A stretch of DNA of 64,000 nt from Crenobacter caeni (GTDB lineage Bacteria > Pseudomonadota > Gammaproteobacteria > Burkholderiales > Chromobacteriaceae): contig NZ_JAAGAA010000001.1 in the NCBI RefSeq assembly GCF_010435965.1, forward strand, positions 248,001-312,000, given 5' to 3'. Position numbers and translations under genes: made by a program. Within the stretch, counting starts at the first letter, position 1; each line of letters begins with the position of its first letter. This document shows, piece by piece, positions 8,615 to 16,357 of this stretch. Under the pieces are notes generated by a model. The model saw only the letters and a list, made by a program, of their open reading frames with translations. It did not search any database and had not been told where the DNA came from.

Positions 8615-9835
8615 ATGCTCAAAACCTTGTTGCGGTCCTTGTTCGCCGGGCTAAACGGGCCGCGGCCATTCGCCGTCGAATACTGGGACGGCGACCGTAT
8701 CCTCTACGGGCAAGGTGAGCCCGCTTTCACGCTGCGCTTCACGCGCGAGCCCGACGGCGCGCCGGACGAGCCGGTCGTCTATCTGGGCGAGTGTTATATG
8801 GACGGCGCGCTCGAGATCGACGGCTCGTGGGATGCGTTACTCGCGACCATGGTCGCCGGCTCCGCCACGCTGATCGGGCGCGGCACCGGCAAGGCGCTGG
8901 GCTGGCTGGGCGAGAAACTCGCCGCGCGGCGCGAGCGGCAAAGCCACAACGTGCGCCACCATTACGACATCGGCAACGACTTCTACCGGCTGTGGCTGGA
9001 CGAGACGCTCACCTATTCGTGCGCGTACTTCCGTACGCCGGACGATACGCTGGAGGCCGCGCAGCGCAACAAGGTCGCGCTGTGCCTGGACAAGCTGGGC
9101 GTCGGCGAGGGCACGCGGCTGCTCGACATCGGCTGCGGCTGGGGCGAGATGGCGATCGCGGCGGCGCGCCGCGGTGCGCGGGTGGTCGGCATCACGCTGT
9201 CGCAGGAACAGCGCGCAGGCGCCTGCGAGCGCGTGCGCGCGGCCGGGCTGGAAGGGCGCGTCGACATCCGCCTGCAGGACTACCTCGACCTCGACGGCAA
9301 CGTCGAGCGCTTCGACCGGGTGGTCAGCGTCGGCATGTTCGAGCATGTCGGCCGCGGCCACCACCACGACTTCTTCGCGCGCGCGAGCGACGTGCTGGAA
9401 GAGGGCGGGCTGATGCTGCTGCATACCATTACCGGCCCCGAGAGCCGCGAGACCAACCCGTGGATAGAGAAATACATCTTTCCCGGTGGCTATATCCCGG
9501 CGCCGGAGACGCTGGTGTCGGCGCTGCCGGCGCACCGCTTCCAGCTGGTGCACATGGAGAGCCTGCGCCTGCACTACGCGCAGACCCTGCAGTGCTGGCT
9601 TAAGCGCTACAAGGCGGTGACGCCGCAGGTGCTCGCGATGTTCGACACGCGTTTCGAGCGCATGTGGACCATGTACCTGCGCGGCTGTTCGGCCGCCTTC
9701 CGTGCGGGCGATCTCGACATCCACCAGCTGCTGGTCTCCAAGGGCAACAACAACACCCTGCCGCGCGACTGGGGCTATCTGTACGGCGGCGGCGCTCCGC
9801 TTGACTGGGCCGGAGCCGCCGATTCACCGGGCTAG
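8615..9835 (+). CDS. cfa: Cyclopropane-fatty-acyl-phospholipid synthase family methyltransferase
   Basis: Methylates unsaturated acyl chains of membrane phospholipids with S-adenosylmethionine. It has 406 residues. After an N-terminal lipid-binding region, the conserved block HHYDIGNDFYRLWLDETLTYSCAYF is present, followed by SAM motif I LLDIGCGWGEMAI near residue 169, SVGMFEHVG and the C-terminal CFA sequence YAQTLQCWLKRY. ATG 8615 has GGAGG-like bases 8 nt upstream; an in-frame start inside the preceding gene is rejected. Its stop overlaps by 4 bases the convergent hydrolase gene. The exact product (cyclopropane or other methyl group) is not provable. Confidence 0.92.
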   Translation: MLKTLLRSLFAGLNGPRPFAVEYWDGDRILYGQGEPAFTLRFTREPDGAPDEPVVYLGECYMDGALEIDGSWDALLATMVAGSATLIGRGTGKALGWLGEKLAARRERQSHNVRHHYDIGNDFYRLWLDETLTYSCAYFRTPDDTLEAAQRNKVALCLDKLGVGEGTRLLDIGCGWGEMAIAAARRGARVVGITLSQEQRAGACERVRAAGLEGRVDIRLQDYLDLDGNVERFDRVVSVGMFEHVGRGHHHDFFARASDVLEEGGLMLLHTITGPESRETNPWIEKYIFPGGYIPAPETLVSALPAHRFQLVHMESLRLHYAQTLQCWLKRYKAVTPQVLAMFDTRFERMWTMYLRGCSAAFRAGDLDIHQLLVSKGNNNTLPRDWGYLYGGGAPLDWAGAADSPG

Positions 9836-10437
9836 CCGAGCATCAGCTGCTGCAGCAGCTTCTGGCCAGCCGGCCAGGCGCCAAGCCCGGCAGTGTCGCC
9901 CAGGTGTCCGGCGTCGCCCGCGTCGATCAGGCGCGCGCCCCAAGCGGCGGCCATCTGCGTCGCCTCGGCGAACGGACAGAACGGGTCGTTGCGGCTGGCG
10001 ACGACGATGGCCGGGCAGGGCAGGCGCTGCAGGCGTGGCGCGTCAAAGCCGCTGAAAGGCATCAAGGGGGTGCCGGCGGGCACGACCCCGGCGTCCGAGG
10101 CCGCCTCGTCCAAGATCGGCAGCGCGGGCGGCGCGACCAGCAGCAGGCCGTGCGCGCGCTTGCGCTCGGCGAGCGGGAGCGACAGTACCCAGTCGACGGC
10201 CGTGTGGCAGCCCAGGCTGTGCGCGGCGACCACCACCCGCCCCGGGCAGGCGGCGATGGCGGCGGTGAGCGCCGCGAGCCACGGACCGCGCTCGGGGGCG
10301 AACCAGTCGGGCATTTCGGCGCGGCAGGCGAGCGGGTAGCCCTTCTCCCAGCGCGTCTGCCAGTGCTGCGCGCCCGAACTGCCCCAGCCGGGCGCGGTGA
10401 CGAGGAATACCTCGTCGTCTTCGATCAGGCCGAACAT
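9832..10437 (-). CDS. RBBP9/YdeN-family alpha/beta hydrolase
   Basis: A 201-residue small serine hydrolase. The nucleophile elbow is HSLGC (Ser about 74), with the acid in SRNDPFCPF and the histidine in DAGHLGD, matching the RBBP9/YdeN (DUF1749/alpha-beta hydrolase) layout; W and G residues in APGWGSSGAQHWQ are also typical. No signal peptide is seen, so it is cytoplasmic. The substrate is unknown. Its start overlaps the end of xthA by 13 bases, so the two are probably cotranscribed. Confidence 0.85.
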   Translation of the reverse strand: MFGLIEDDEVFLVTAPGWGSSGAQHWQTRWEKGYPLACRAEMPDWFAPERGPWLAALTAAIAACPGRVVVAAHSLGCHTAVDWVLSLPLAERKRAHGLLLVAPPALPILDEAASDAGVVPAGTPLMPFSGFDAPRLQRLPCPAIVVASRNDPFCPFAEATQMAAAWGARLIDAGDAGHLGDTAGLGAWPAGQKLLQQLMLG

Positions 10438-11213
10438 GGCAGCGTGTACGCGTAGTCGACGATCAAGGGCGCGTGGTCTGAGAACTTCTCGCCCTTGTAC
10501 ACGCTGGCCGCGCGCGCCTTGTCCATCATCGACGGCGAGACGACGTGGTAGTCGATCCGCCAGCCGACGTCTTTCGCGTAGGCCTGGCCGCGGTTACTCC
10601 ACCAGGTATAGCCGGGCGTGTCCGGATACAGCGTGCGCCACACGTCGCACCAGCCGACGCGGCTGAACAAATCGCCTATCCATGCGCGCTCCTCGGGCAG
10701 GAAGCCCGAGTTCTTCAGGTTGCTCTTCCAGTTCTTCAGGTCGATCTCGTTATGCGCGATATTCCAATCGCCGCAGATCACCACGTCGCGCCCCTCGGCT
10801 ATCAGTTGGGTGAGGTGGGGCAGGAACACGTCGAGGAAGTCGAACTTCACCTGCTGGCGCTCATCCGAGCTCGAGCCGGAGGGCAGGTACAGCGAGATCA
10901 CGGTCAGGCGGCCGAAGTCCAGTCTGAGGTAGCGGCCCTCGGCGTCGATCCAGTCGACCCCCAGTCCCTCGATGACGGCGTCCGGTGTGTGGCGGGTGTA
11001 GACGCCGACGCCGCTGTAGCCCTTCTTTTCCGCGTAGTGGAAGTAGCCGGTCAGCCCGTCGGGCGCACGCATGCGCTCGGAGAGGTCGCCGGCCTGTGCC
11101 TTGAGTTCCTGCACGCAGACGATGTCGGCCGGTTCGCGGACCAGCCAGTCGAAGAAGCCCTTCTTGTCGGCGGAGCGGATGCCGTTGAGGTTGGCGCTGA
11201 TGACGCGGAGCAA
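10425..11213 (-). CDS. xthA: Exodeoxyribonuclease III
   Basis: AP endonuclease and 3'-5' exonuclease of base excision repair. It has 262 residues of the exonuclease-endonuclease-phosphatase fold: N-terminal SANLNGIRSA, metal-binding CVQELKAQ, YLPSGSSSDERQQVK, GDWNIAHNEIDLKNW, and the C-terminal catalytic RIDYHVVSP and FSDHAPLIVDY. It is transcribed divergently from pyrE across 74 bases and overlaps the hydrolase gene downstream. Confidence 0.95.
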   Translation of the reverse strand: MLRVISANLNGIRSADKKGFFDWLVREPADIVCVQELKAQAGDLSERMRAPDGLTGYFHYAEKKGYSGVGVYTRHTPDAVIEGLGVDWIDAEGRYLRLDFGRLTVISLYLPSGSSSDERQQVKFDFLDVFLPHLTQLIAEGRDVVICGDWNIAHNEIDLKNWKSNLKNSGFLPEERAWIGDLFSRVGWCDVWRTLYPDTPGYTWWSNRGQAYAKDVGWRIDYHVVSPSMMDKARAASVYKGEKFSDHAPLIVDYAYTLPCSA

Positions 11214-11287
11214 GGGGGGTCTCCCGTGGTATGCTTGCCGCCGTTTGGCCGCAAGGCTGTGGATAGAATTCAGAACGAGGGGTTTAT

Positions 11288-11932
11288 ATGAGCGATTTCC
11301 GCCAGGATTTCATCCGTTTCGCACTCGACAAGCAAGTGCTGAAGTTCGGTGAGTTCGTCACCAAGGCCGGCCGTCTGTCGCCGTATTTCTTCAACGCCGG
11401 CCTCTTTAACGACGGCGCGAGCACGCTCGCGCTGTCGCGTTTCTACGCGAAGTCCATCCTCGCCTCCGGCGTCGGCTTCGACATGTTGTTCGGCCCGGCG
11501 TACAAGGGCATCATCCTCGCCGCCGCCACCTCGATGGCACTGGCCGAAGAGGGCCGCAACGTGCCGTTCGCGTACAACCGCAAGGAAGCCAAGGACCACG
11601 GCGAGGGTGGCACCCTGGTCGGCGCGCCGCTCAAGGGGCGCGTGCTGATCATCGACGACGTGATCAGCGCCGGCACTTCAGTGCGCGAGTCGGTCGAACT
11701 GATCCGCAAGGCCGGCGCAGAGCCTGCCGGCGTCGCCATCGCGCTCGACCGCATGGAGCGCGGCACCGGTGCGCTGTCCGCGGTGCAGGAAGTCTCGCAG
11801 CAATACGGCCTGCCGGTGGTCGCGATCGCGACCCTGAAAGACCTGATGACCTTCATCGACGGCAGCGAGGCGCTCGCGGCGCACCGCGCGGCGGTCAAGG
11901 CCTACCGCGATACCTACGGCGTTGACGCCTGA
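11288..11932 (+). CDS. pyrE: Orotate phosphoribosyltransferase
   Basis: Pyrimidine biosynthesis: converts orotate and PRPP to orotidine monophosphate. It has 214 residues, with the N-terminal FALDKQVLKFGEFVTKAGRLSPYFFNAG typical of PyrE, the AYNRKEAKDHGEGG flexible catalytic loop, and the PRPP-binding motif VLIIDDVISAGTSV at about 118-131. ATG 11288 follows GAGGGG. No other pyr gene is nearby. The transcript runs into the nested palindromic element at 11938-12067. Confidence 0.97.
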   Translation: MSDFRQDFIRFALDKQVLKFGEFVTKAGRLSPYFFNAGLFNDGASTLALSRFYAKSILASGVGFDMLFGPAYKGIILAAATSMALAEEGRNVPFAYNRKEAKDHGEGGTLVGAPLKGRVLIIDDVISAGTSVRESVELIRKAGAEPAGVAIALDRMERGTGALSAVQEVSQQYGLPVVAIATLKDLMTFIDGSEALAAHRAAVKAYRDTYGVDA

Positions 11933-11937
11933 GCGCC

Positions 11938-12067
11938 TGTTCACGGTTTGCTGCGCATCGGCGATACGGCGTTAAAAACGGCTGCGAAATGCTCATGTAC
12001 GAGCTGTACATTCCGCTTTCTCAGCCGTTTTCGCCTTGTCTCGCGCTCGCTCGCGAGACCGTGAACA
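11938..12067. repeat. Nested inverted-repeat element downstream of pyrE
   Basis: Three concentric inverted repeats: an outer pair TGTTCACGGT (11938-11947) with ACCGTGAACA (12058-12067), a middle pair AAAACGGCTG (11975-11984) with CAGCCGTTTT (12022-12031), and an inner pair ATGTAC (11995-12000) with GTACAT (12006-12011). It lies between convergent genes and may serve as a bidirectional terminator. Its orderly structure resembles a dispersed palindromic element, but I see only one copy in this window. Confidence 0.75.
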
Positions 12068-12079
12068 CGCTCTGAGCTC

Positions 12080-12400
12080 TCAGTTGGCCGCCTGCTTCGC
12101 CTGCCACGCGGCGTCGAGGCGGGTGGCCGCGTCCTTGAGCGCGGCGTCGCTGGCGGCGGCCGCGCCCTGCGCTGCGGCCAGTTCGCCGTCGGCTTTTTGC
12201 AGCAGCGCCTGCGCGTCGATCACGCGCGCTTCGGCCATGCGGCGGGCCTCCTGGGCGGCGGCGAGCCGCTTCTGGCTGGCCGAGTGCTGGCTGTCGGCCT
12301 GCTGGTAGACCATCTGCGCGGAGAGCAGATCCTGGCTGGGGCCGGCAAGGCAGGGCAGGGAGGCGAGCGCGAAAAGCGCGGCGGCGAGCGGTCGGGTCAT
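12080..12400 (-). CDS. Small exported helical protein of unknown function
   Basis: A 106-residue protein with a clear signal peptide (MTRPLAAALFALASLPCLA, cleavage near GPSQ). The mature part is almost entirely Ala, Gln, Glu, Lys and Asp with heptad-like spacing (AAQEARRMAEARVIDAQALLQKADGELAAAQ), so it is probably one long amphipathic helix or coiled coil in the periplasm. It resembles DUF4398-type small lipoproteins in composition but has no lipobox. The function is not recognised. It converges on pyrE through the palindromic element. Confidence 0.7.
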   Translation of the reverse strand: MTRPLAAALFALASLPCLAGPSQDLLSAQMVYQQADSQHSASQKRLAAAQEARRMAEARVIDAQALLQKADGELAAAQGAAAASDAALKDAATRLDAAWQAKQAAN

Positions 12401-12454
12401 GCGTATAGGGTTCCTTGTATTATTCCTGCAAGCTTAACAGCCGCCGGCGCAAAC

Positions 12455-12487
12455 GAAAAACCCTCCGCAGGCGAACCTGGGAGGGTT
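12455..12487 (-). terminator. Terminator of the tRNA-Lys operon
   Basis: On the minus strand a long stem (AACCCTCC-CAGG, loop TTCG, CCTG-GGAGGGTT, with one bulged base) is followed by TTTC. It begins 5 bases after the CCA end of the last tRNA gene, so it should end the tRNA transcript. Confidence 0.85.
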
Positions 12488-12492
12488 GATCT

Positions 12493-12568
12493 TGGTGGGT
12501 CGTGCGGGATTCGAACCTGCGACCAACGGATTAAAAGTCCGCTGCTCTACCAGCTGAGCTAACGACCC
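12493..12568 (-). tRNA. tRNA-Lys (anticodon TTT), copy 4 of 4 in transcription order
   Basis: Read on the minus strand: GGGTCGT acceptor arm, D-arm AGCTCAGCTGGTAGAGC, anticodon loop CTTTTAA giving anticodon TTT, T-arm with GGTTCGAATCC, and encoded CCA. It is 76 nt including CCA and identical to the three upstream copies. Confidence 0.98.
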
Positions 12569-12590
12569 GAAAACGGGCGCCGGTGGTATG

Positions 12591-12666
12591 TGGTGGGTCG
12601 TGCGGGATTCGAACCTGCGACCAACGGATTAAAAGTCCGCTGCTCTACCAGCTGAGCTAACGACCC
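12591..12666 (-). tRNA. tRNA-Lys (anticodon TTT), copy 3 of 4
   Basis: Identical 76-nt sequence with encoded CCA. A 22-nt spacer separates it from the last copy. Confidence 0.98.
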
Positions 12667-12687
12667 CGGGATACCGGGCTTGCATTG

Positions 12688-12763
12688 TGGTGGGTCGTGC
12701 GGGATTCGAACCTGCGACCAACGGATTAAAAGTCCGCTGCTCTACCAGCTGAGCTAACGACCC
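12688..12763 (-). tRNA. tRNA-Lys (anticodon TTT), copy 2 of 4
   Basis: Identical 76-nt sequence with encoded CCA. A 21-nt spacer separates it from copy 3; the spacer contains a short GGTATCC/CGGGATACC-like self-complementary stretch. Confidence 0.98.
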
Positions 12764-12779
12764 CCGTGCCGGGTCTTGG

Positions 12780-12855
12780 TGGTGGGTCGTGCGGGATTCG
12801 AACCTGCGACCAACGGATTAAAAGTCCGCTGCTCTACCAGCTGAGCTAACGACCC
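12780..12855 (-). tRNA. tRNA-Lys (anticodon TTT), copy 1 of 4
   Basis: First gene of the tandem tRNA-Lys array on the minus strand, 76 nt with encoded CCA, 16-nt spacer to copy 2. The strong promoter lies about 65 bases upstream. Confidence 0.98.
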
Positions 12856-12921
12856 CCAAGGCATGGGCTTCTTGTCCCGAATCGGCTAGTTGCATGCCAA
12901 TCCAGATCAAGAGAGATCGAG

Positions 12922-12950
12922 ACTATACCGATTGCCCAAAGTTGCGTCAA
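12922..12950 (-). promoter_or_regulatory. Sigma-70 promoter of the tRNA-Lys operon
   Basis: On the minus strand TTGACG (12950-12945), a 17-base spacer, then TATAGT (12927-12922): a near-consensus promoter. Transcription should begin about 12915, leaving a leader of about 60 nt before the first tRNA. Confidence 0.85.
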
Positions 12951-13019
12951 GCTGTTTTGCGGTTGACGCCTTTTTATGTCACGGGCTGAACCTTGCAGGC
13001 TGTGCGCGTTCGAAACGCT

Positions 13020-13349
13020 TTAGTCCGTGCGGCTTGAAATCACCTGCCCGCTGACCCATGTAAGGTAGGCGGGCAGGCCAGCCGCGGCCTCCCAGGCGAC
13101 GATCTCCGGGACGTCGTACGGGTGCAGCGCCTGCAACCTCGCCTCGAGCGCCGGATACGCGCCGGCGGTGGTCTTGATCAGCAGCGGCACCTCGACGGCT
13201 TCCTCGACGGCGTCCTGCCAGCGGTAGACCGAGCGGCAGGGGGGCAACTGGTTCACGCAGGCGGCCAGGCGCTCGTCGATGAGCGTGCGGGCGATGCGGC
13301 CGGCGGTGACTTCGTCCGGCGTGTTGCAGATGACGAACATTATTTTCAT
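13020..13349 (-). CDS. cutA: Divalent-cation tolerance protein CutA
   Basis: Small trimeric cytoplasmic protein linked with copper and divalent metal tolerance; its molecular role is still debated. It has 109 residues with the family pattern CNTPDEVTAGRIARTLIDERLAACVNQ, SVYRWQDAVEEAVEVPLLIKT, and HPYDVPEIVAW. ATG 13349 gives MKIMFVICNT; an internal ATG three codons later is also possible. It is divergent from fxsA with only 15 bases between start codons, so their promoters must overlap each other's coding region. Confidence 0.94.
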   Translation of the reverse strand: MKIMFVICNTPDEVTAGRIARTLIDERLAACVNQLPPCRSVYRWQDAVEEAVEVPLLIKTTAGAYPALEARLQALHPYDVPEIVAWEAAAGLPAYLTWVSGQVISSRTD

Positions 13350-13364
13350 GCGTATCGGAGCCTC

Positions 13365-13817
13365 ATGCGCGCAATCCTGTTGTTGATTCTCGCCTACCCC
13401 TTCCTCGAGGTGGCGTCCCTTGTCTACATGGCCGACCATTTCGGCGGCGGCTTCGTGCTCGGCTGGGTCATCGTCAGCGCGCTGATCGGCGTGCTGATGC
13501 TGCGCAACCAGAAAGTCGGCGCCCTGCTGACGCTGGGCGCGGTGCTGCGCAAGCCGGGCGAAGTCTCGCTGTACGGCCTGTTGTGGCCGCTGCGCTTCCT
13601 GCTCGCCGGCGTGCTGTTCCTGATCCCCGGCTTCATCAGCGACGTGCTGGCCGTGCTGTTGCTGCTGCCCCTGAAGGGCCCCAGCCTGAAGGTGCCGCCG
13701 GCCGGCGGTTTCGGCGGCGGGAGCGGTCAGGCCGGCCCGGCCGGCGACGGCGCGATCGAGGGCGAATACACCCGCGTCGACGAGACGGTCGACCCCGACC
13801 GCAGGATTCACAAATAA
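13365..13817 (+). CDS. fxsA: FxsA-family membrane protein
   Basis: A 150-residue inner-membrane protein of the FxsA family (named for suppression of F exclusion of phage T7; physiological role unclear). Three to four hydrophobic segments: about 2-20, 28-45, 75-105. Typical family residues are YPFLEVASLVYMADHFGG, and the GVLFLIPGFISDVLAVLLLLP block. The C-terminal 35 residues are Gly-rich and charged, probably a flexible cytoplasmic tail. Its 3' end overlaps the convergent YggU gene by 10 bases. Confidence 0.92.
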   Translation: MRAILLLILAYPFLEVASLVYMADHFGGGFVLGWVIVSALIGVLMLRNQKVGALLTLGAVLRKPGEVSLYGLLWPLRFLLAGVLFLIPGFISDVLAVLLLLPLKGPSLKVPPAGGFGGGSGQAGPAGDGAIEGEYTRVDETVDPDRRIHK

Positions 13818-14104
13818 CCCAGACGAGCCGCGATTTCGTCGGCGTTAAGTGCAGTGTCGACGTCGACGAGCTTGTGCCGGTTCTTGTCGCCGGAAACCAG
13901 CACCACGTCGCGCCGCGCCGCGCCGAGCGTCTTGGCCAGCCACGCGATGAGCGCGGTATTGGCCTTGCCCTCGACCGGCGGCGCCGCCAGGCGGATCTTC
14001 AGCGCGCCGTCGTGTTCGCCCGCGCATTCCGTCTTGCGGGCGCCGGGCTGGATGTAGAGCGTCAGCCGGAAGCCGCCGGGGCGCGGCGTAAGCCAGGGTT
14101 TCAT
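13808..14104 (-). CDS. YggU/DUF167 family protein
   Basis: A 98-residue DUF167 protein: [46 protein letters not shown] followed by [17 protein letters not shown] are the conserved blocks. The biochemical function of the family is unknown. ATG 14104 gives the normal family length. It is convergent with fxsA (10-base overlap) and divergent from dps. Confidence 0.93.
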   Translation of the reverse strand: MKPWLTPRPGGFRLTLYIQPGARKTECAGEHDGALKIRLAAPPVEGKANTALIAWLAKTLGAARRDVVLVSGDKNRHKLVDVDTALNADEIAARLGYL

Positions 14105-14182
14105 CTGCGTCAAATCGCGGTGGGGGCAAAGCGGGTATTTTAGTGCATCCCTGATCCAACCACTCACCAGAGGAGTCTTACC

Positions 14183-14647
14183 ATGGATATCGGCATTTCC
14201 AACCAGGACCGTACCGTCGTCGCCGAAGGCCTGTCGCGCGTGCTCGCCGACACCTACACGCTGTACCTGAAGACGCACAACTTCCACTGGAACGTCACCG
14301 GCCCGATGTTCCGTTCGCTGCACCTGATGTTCGAAGAGCAGTACACCGAACTGTCGACCGCCGTCGACCTGATCGCCGAGCGCATCCGCTCGCTCGACCA
14401 CTTCGCGCCGGGCAGCTACGCCGACTTCGCGCGCCTGACCTCGATCGAGGAAGCACGCGGCGTACCGGCAGCCGAGGAAATGATCGCGCAGCTGGTCGCC
14501 GGCCACGAGGCGGTGTGCCGTACCGCGCGCTCGCTGTTCGAGGCGGTCGAGCGTTGTGGCGACGAGGCGACGGCCGACCTGTTGACCCAGCGCCTGCAAC
14601 TGCACGAGAAGACCGCGTGGATGTTGCGCAGCCTGCTGGTGCGTTAA
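14183..14647 (+). CDS. dps: Dps family DNA-protection ferritin
   Basis: Forms dodecamers that oxidise and store iron and protect DNA in stationary phase or oxidative stress. It has 154 residues, with the inter-subunit ferroxidase ligands in [14 protein letters not shown] and the [12 protein letters not shown] helix. It lacks the long Lys-rich N-terminal tail of E. coli Dps, so DNA binding may be weak or indirect. ATG 14183 follows AGAGGAG. It is likely monocistronic. Confidence 0.94.
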   Translation: MDIGISNQDRTVVAEGLSRVLADTYTLYLKTHNFHWNVTGPMFRSLHLMFEEQYTELSTAVDLIAERIRSLDHFAPGSYADFARLTSIEEARGVPAAEEMIAQLVAGHEAVCRTARSLFEAVERCGDEATADLLTQRLQLHEKTAWMLRSLLVR

Positions 14648-14686
14648 ACTCGCGGGTATGACCCGTTCATTCCCTGGCGGCGGCGC

Positions 14687-15535
14687 GTGAGAGCGGCCGC
14701 CGCGCCTGCCGGCGCCGTTGCCCGCACCGGCAGCCCCATCCTGATCCAGCTCGCGATCGCCCTGTCGATCGCGCTGCATCTTGTGTTCCTTGCCGCGCCA
14801 GCGCTCAAGCACTGGCAGCCGGCCAAGCCGCAGGGGGCGCCCGCCTTGCACGTGAGCGTGCTGCACGCGCCGAGCGGCGAGAAACCCAAGCAGCCGGACG
14901 TGCTCGCCCAAGCGGACAGCGCGGGCGGAGGCGACGCCACGGCCGGTGCGCGGGCGAGTGCGCCGCCGGCGCCGCAAGCCTTGCAGGTTCCGGCCGAGGC
15001 CGGAGCCAAGGACGCCGATACAAGGCCACAGCGGCTGACCCGCCCGCAGGCAGCGCACAGCGTGGACGCGGGGCGTGCCGATCCGCTTAGCGCCGACACC
15101 CTGCTTGCGCAGGCGCGCGAACTGGCGGTGCCCGAAATCGGCGAGCGTGCCGAACGCTTCTCGCCGAACGACGCGGCGCCCAAGCGCGGCGTGTTCGGCG
15201 TCAACGCCTACGGTGTCGAGTGGGCGCGTTATGTCGAAGACTGGCGGATCAAGATCGAGCGGGTCGGCCGGCTCAATTACCCGGACGAGGCGCGCCGGCA
15301 GGGGGTATTCGGCAGCCTGCAGCTCAAGGTCGTGGTCGGCGCGGACGGCCGTCTGCTGTCCGTCGACGTCACGCGCAGTTCCGGCCACGCGCTGCTGGAC
15401 GACGCCGCGGTGCGCATCGTGCGCATGTCCGCCCCCTTCGCGCCTTTCCCCCCTGCGCTGGCGGCGAAATTCTCGTCGCTGCAGATCGCCCGCAAGTGGT
15501 CGTTCACCACTGACAACAGCCTGGCGGGCGGCTGA
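14687..15535 (+). CDS. Energy transducer TonB-like protein
   Basis: A 282-residue periplasm-spanning protein. One N-terminal membrane anchor (about residues 17-38, ILIQLAIALSIALHLVFLAAP), a Pro/Ala/Lys-rich linker (about 45-150), and a C-terminal TonB domain with YPDEARRQGVFGSLQLKVVVGADGRL and an ending near RKWSFTTDN. It would couple the proton-motive force to outer-membrane receptors, but no exbB/exbD or receptor gene is adjacent. The GTG at 14687 is the best available start; it lacks a strong Shine-Dalgarno, and an out-of-frame ATG 29 bases upstream opens a 10-codon mini-ORF ending over this GTG. Confidence 0.85.
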   Translation: MRAAAAPAGAVARTGSPILIQLAIALSIALHLVFLAAPALKHWQPAKPQGAPALHVSVLHAPSGEKPKQPDVLAQADSAGGGDATAGARASAPPAPQALQVPAEAGAKDADTRPQRLTRPQAAHSVDAGRADPLSADTLLAQARELAVPEIGERAERFSPNDAAPKRGVFGVNAYGVEWARYVEDWRIKIERVGRLNYPDEARRQGVFGSLQLKVVVGADGRLLSVDVTRSSGHALLDDAAVRIVRMSAPFAPFPPALAAKFSSLQIARKWSFTTDNSLAGG

Positions 15536-15551
15536 ACCTGGAGCCTTTCCC

Positions 15552-15911
15552 ATGTATGAAGTGAACCGTTCGCTGGTGCTGCTCAAGCCGCGCCAGCCCT
15601 TTGCCGACTGGCTGCTCGCGCTGCCCGGCCAGCAGGCCGACGTCACGCTGGACGCGCTGCGCGACAGCGCGAACGCGCTGTTGATCCCGGTCGCGGAAGA
15701 CCTTGACGAGATCGCCGCCCTGCTCGCCGAGCGCATGGACGACCTGTTCGAGGCGGAACTCGCCGACTGGTGCGACGATCAGACGCTGTGGCCGACGCCG
15801 CGCACGCTGGACGTCTTCCGCGCCTGGTTCGACGTCGAGATCCACCCGGTGGTGACCGACCTGGCCGACGCGCCGCTCGCGCGCGAAGCGTTCCGTCCGT
15901 TCGAATCCTGA
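15552..15911 (+). CDS. Conserved-looking acidic protein of unknown function
   Basis: A 119-residue protein with no signal peptide or membrane segment. It is strongly acidic in the middle (VAEDLDEIAALLAERMDDLFEAELADWCDD) and Trp-containing (LWPTPRTLDVFRAWFDVEIHPVVTDL). I do not recognise a functional domain. It sits 16 bases after the tonB-like gene and 23 bases before the thioesterase gene, all co-directional, so it is probably part of a small operon. Codon use matches the neighbours, supporting a real gene. Confidence 0.75.
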   Translation: MYEVNRSLVLLKPRQPFADWLLALPGQQADVTLDALRDSANALLIPVAEDLDEIAALLAERMDDLFEAELADWCDDQTLWPTPRTLDVFRAWFDVEIHPVVTDLADAPLAREAFRPFES

Positions 15912-15934
15912 GCCGACGCCAACAAGGAGAAACC

Positions 15935-16357
15935 ATGGCGCACCATCTCACGCGGATCAAGGTCCGCGGCTACCACCTCGACCTGTACAGCCACGTCAAC
16001 AACGCGCGTTACCTCGAGTTCCTCGAGGAGGCCCGCTGGACCTACTTCGAGGACCGGGCCGACCTGCCGGCCTTCCTCGCCTCGGGCATTGCGCTGGTGG
16101 TCGTCAACATCAACATCGACTACCGCCACGCGGCGACCATGGGCGACGAGCTGGAAATCCTGACCTCGGTCAAGTCGGTCGGCAACCGCTCGGCGGTGAT
16201 CCACCAGCGGGTGACCCTGGCCGGCAGCGGCCGGCTGGTTGCCGAGGCGGACGTGACCTTCGTTGCGTACGACAGCAAGCAAGGGCGCGCGGTACAGATC
16301 GAGGGCGAGCTCGCCACGCTGCTGTCCGGCCTGCAGCAAGCGGACGCGACGGCATGA
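15935..16357 (+). CDS. YbgC/FadM-like acyl-CoA thioesterase
   Basis: A 140-residue single-hotdog thioesterase. The 4HBT active-site segment is YHLDLYSHVNNARYLEFLEEARW, with the catalytic Asp at about 16 and the following HVNN. This pattern matches the YbgC/FadM group acting on short or long acyl-CoA; the exact substrate is not determinable. ATG 15935 follows AAGGAGA. The end overlaps the TlpA-like gene by 4 bases. Confidence 0.9.
   Translation: MAHHLTRIKVRGYHLDLYSHVNNARYLEFLEEARWTYFEDRADLPAFLASGIALVVVNINIDYRHAATMGDELEILTSVKSVGNRSAVIHQRVTLAGSGRLVAEADVTFVAYDSKQGRAVQIEGELATLLSGLQQADATA

Noticed and set aside
12493-12855. Regularly spaced identical units resembling a CRISPR array
   Set aside because: The repeated unit is a complete 76-nt tRNA-Lys with CCA, and the spacers are only 16-22 nt; no cas genes.
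13808-15736. 642-codon minus-strand frame across dps and the tonB-like gene
   Set aside because: High-GC antisense shadow; only its final 98 codons (YggU family) are a real gene.
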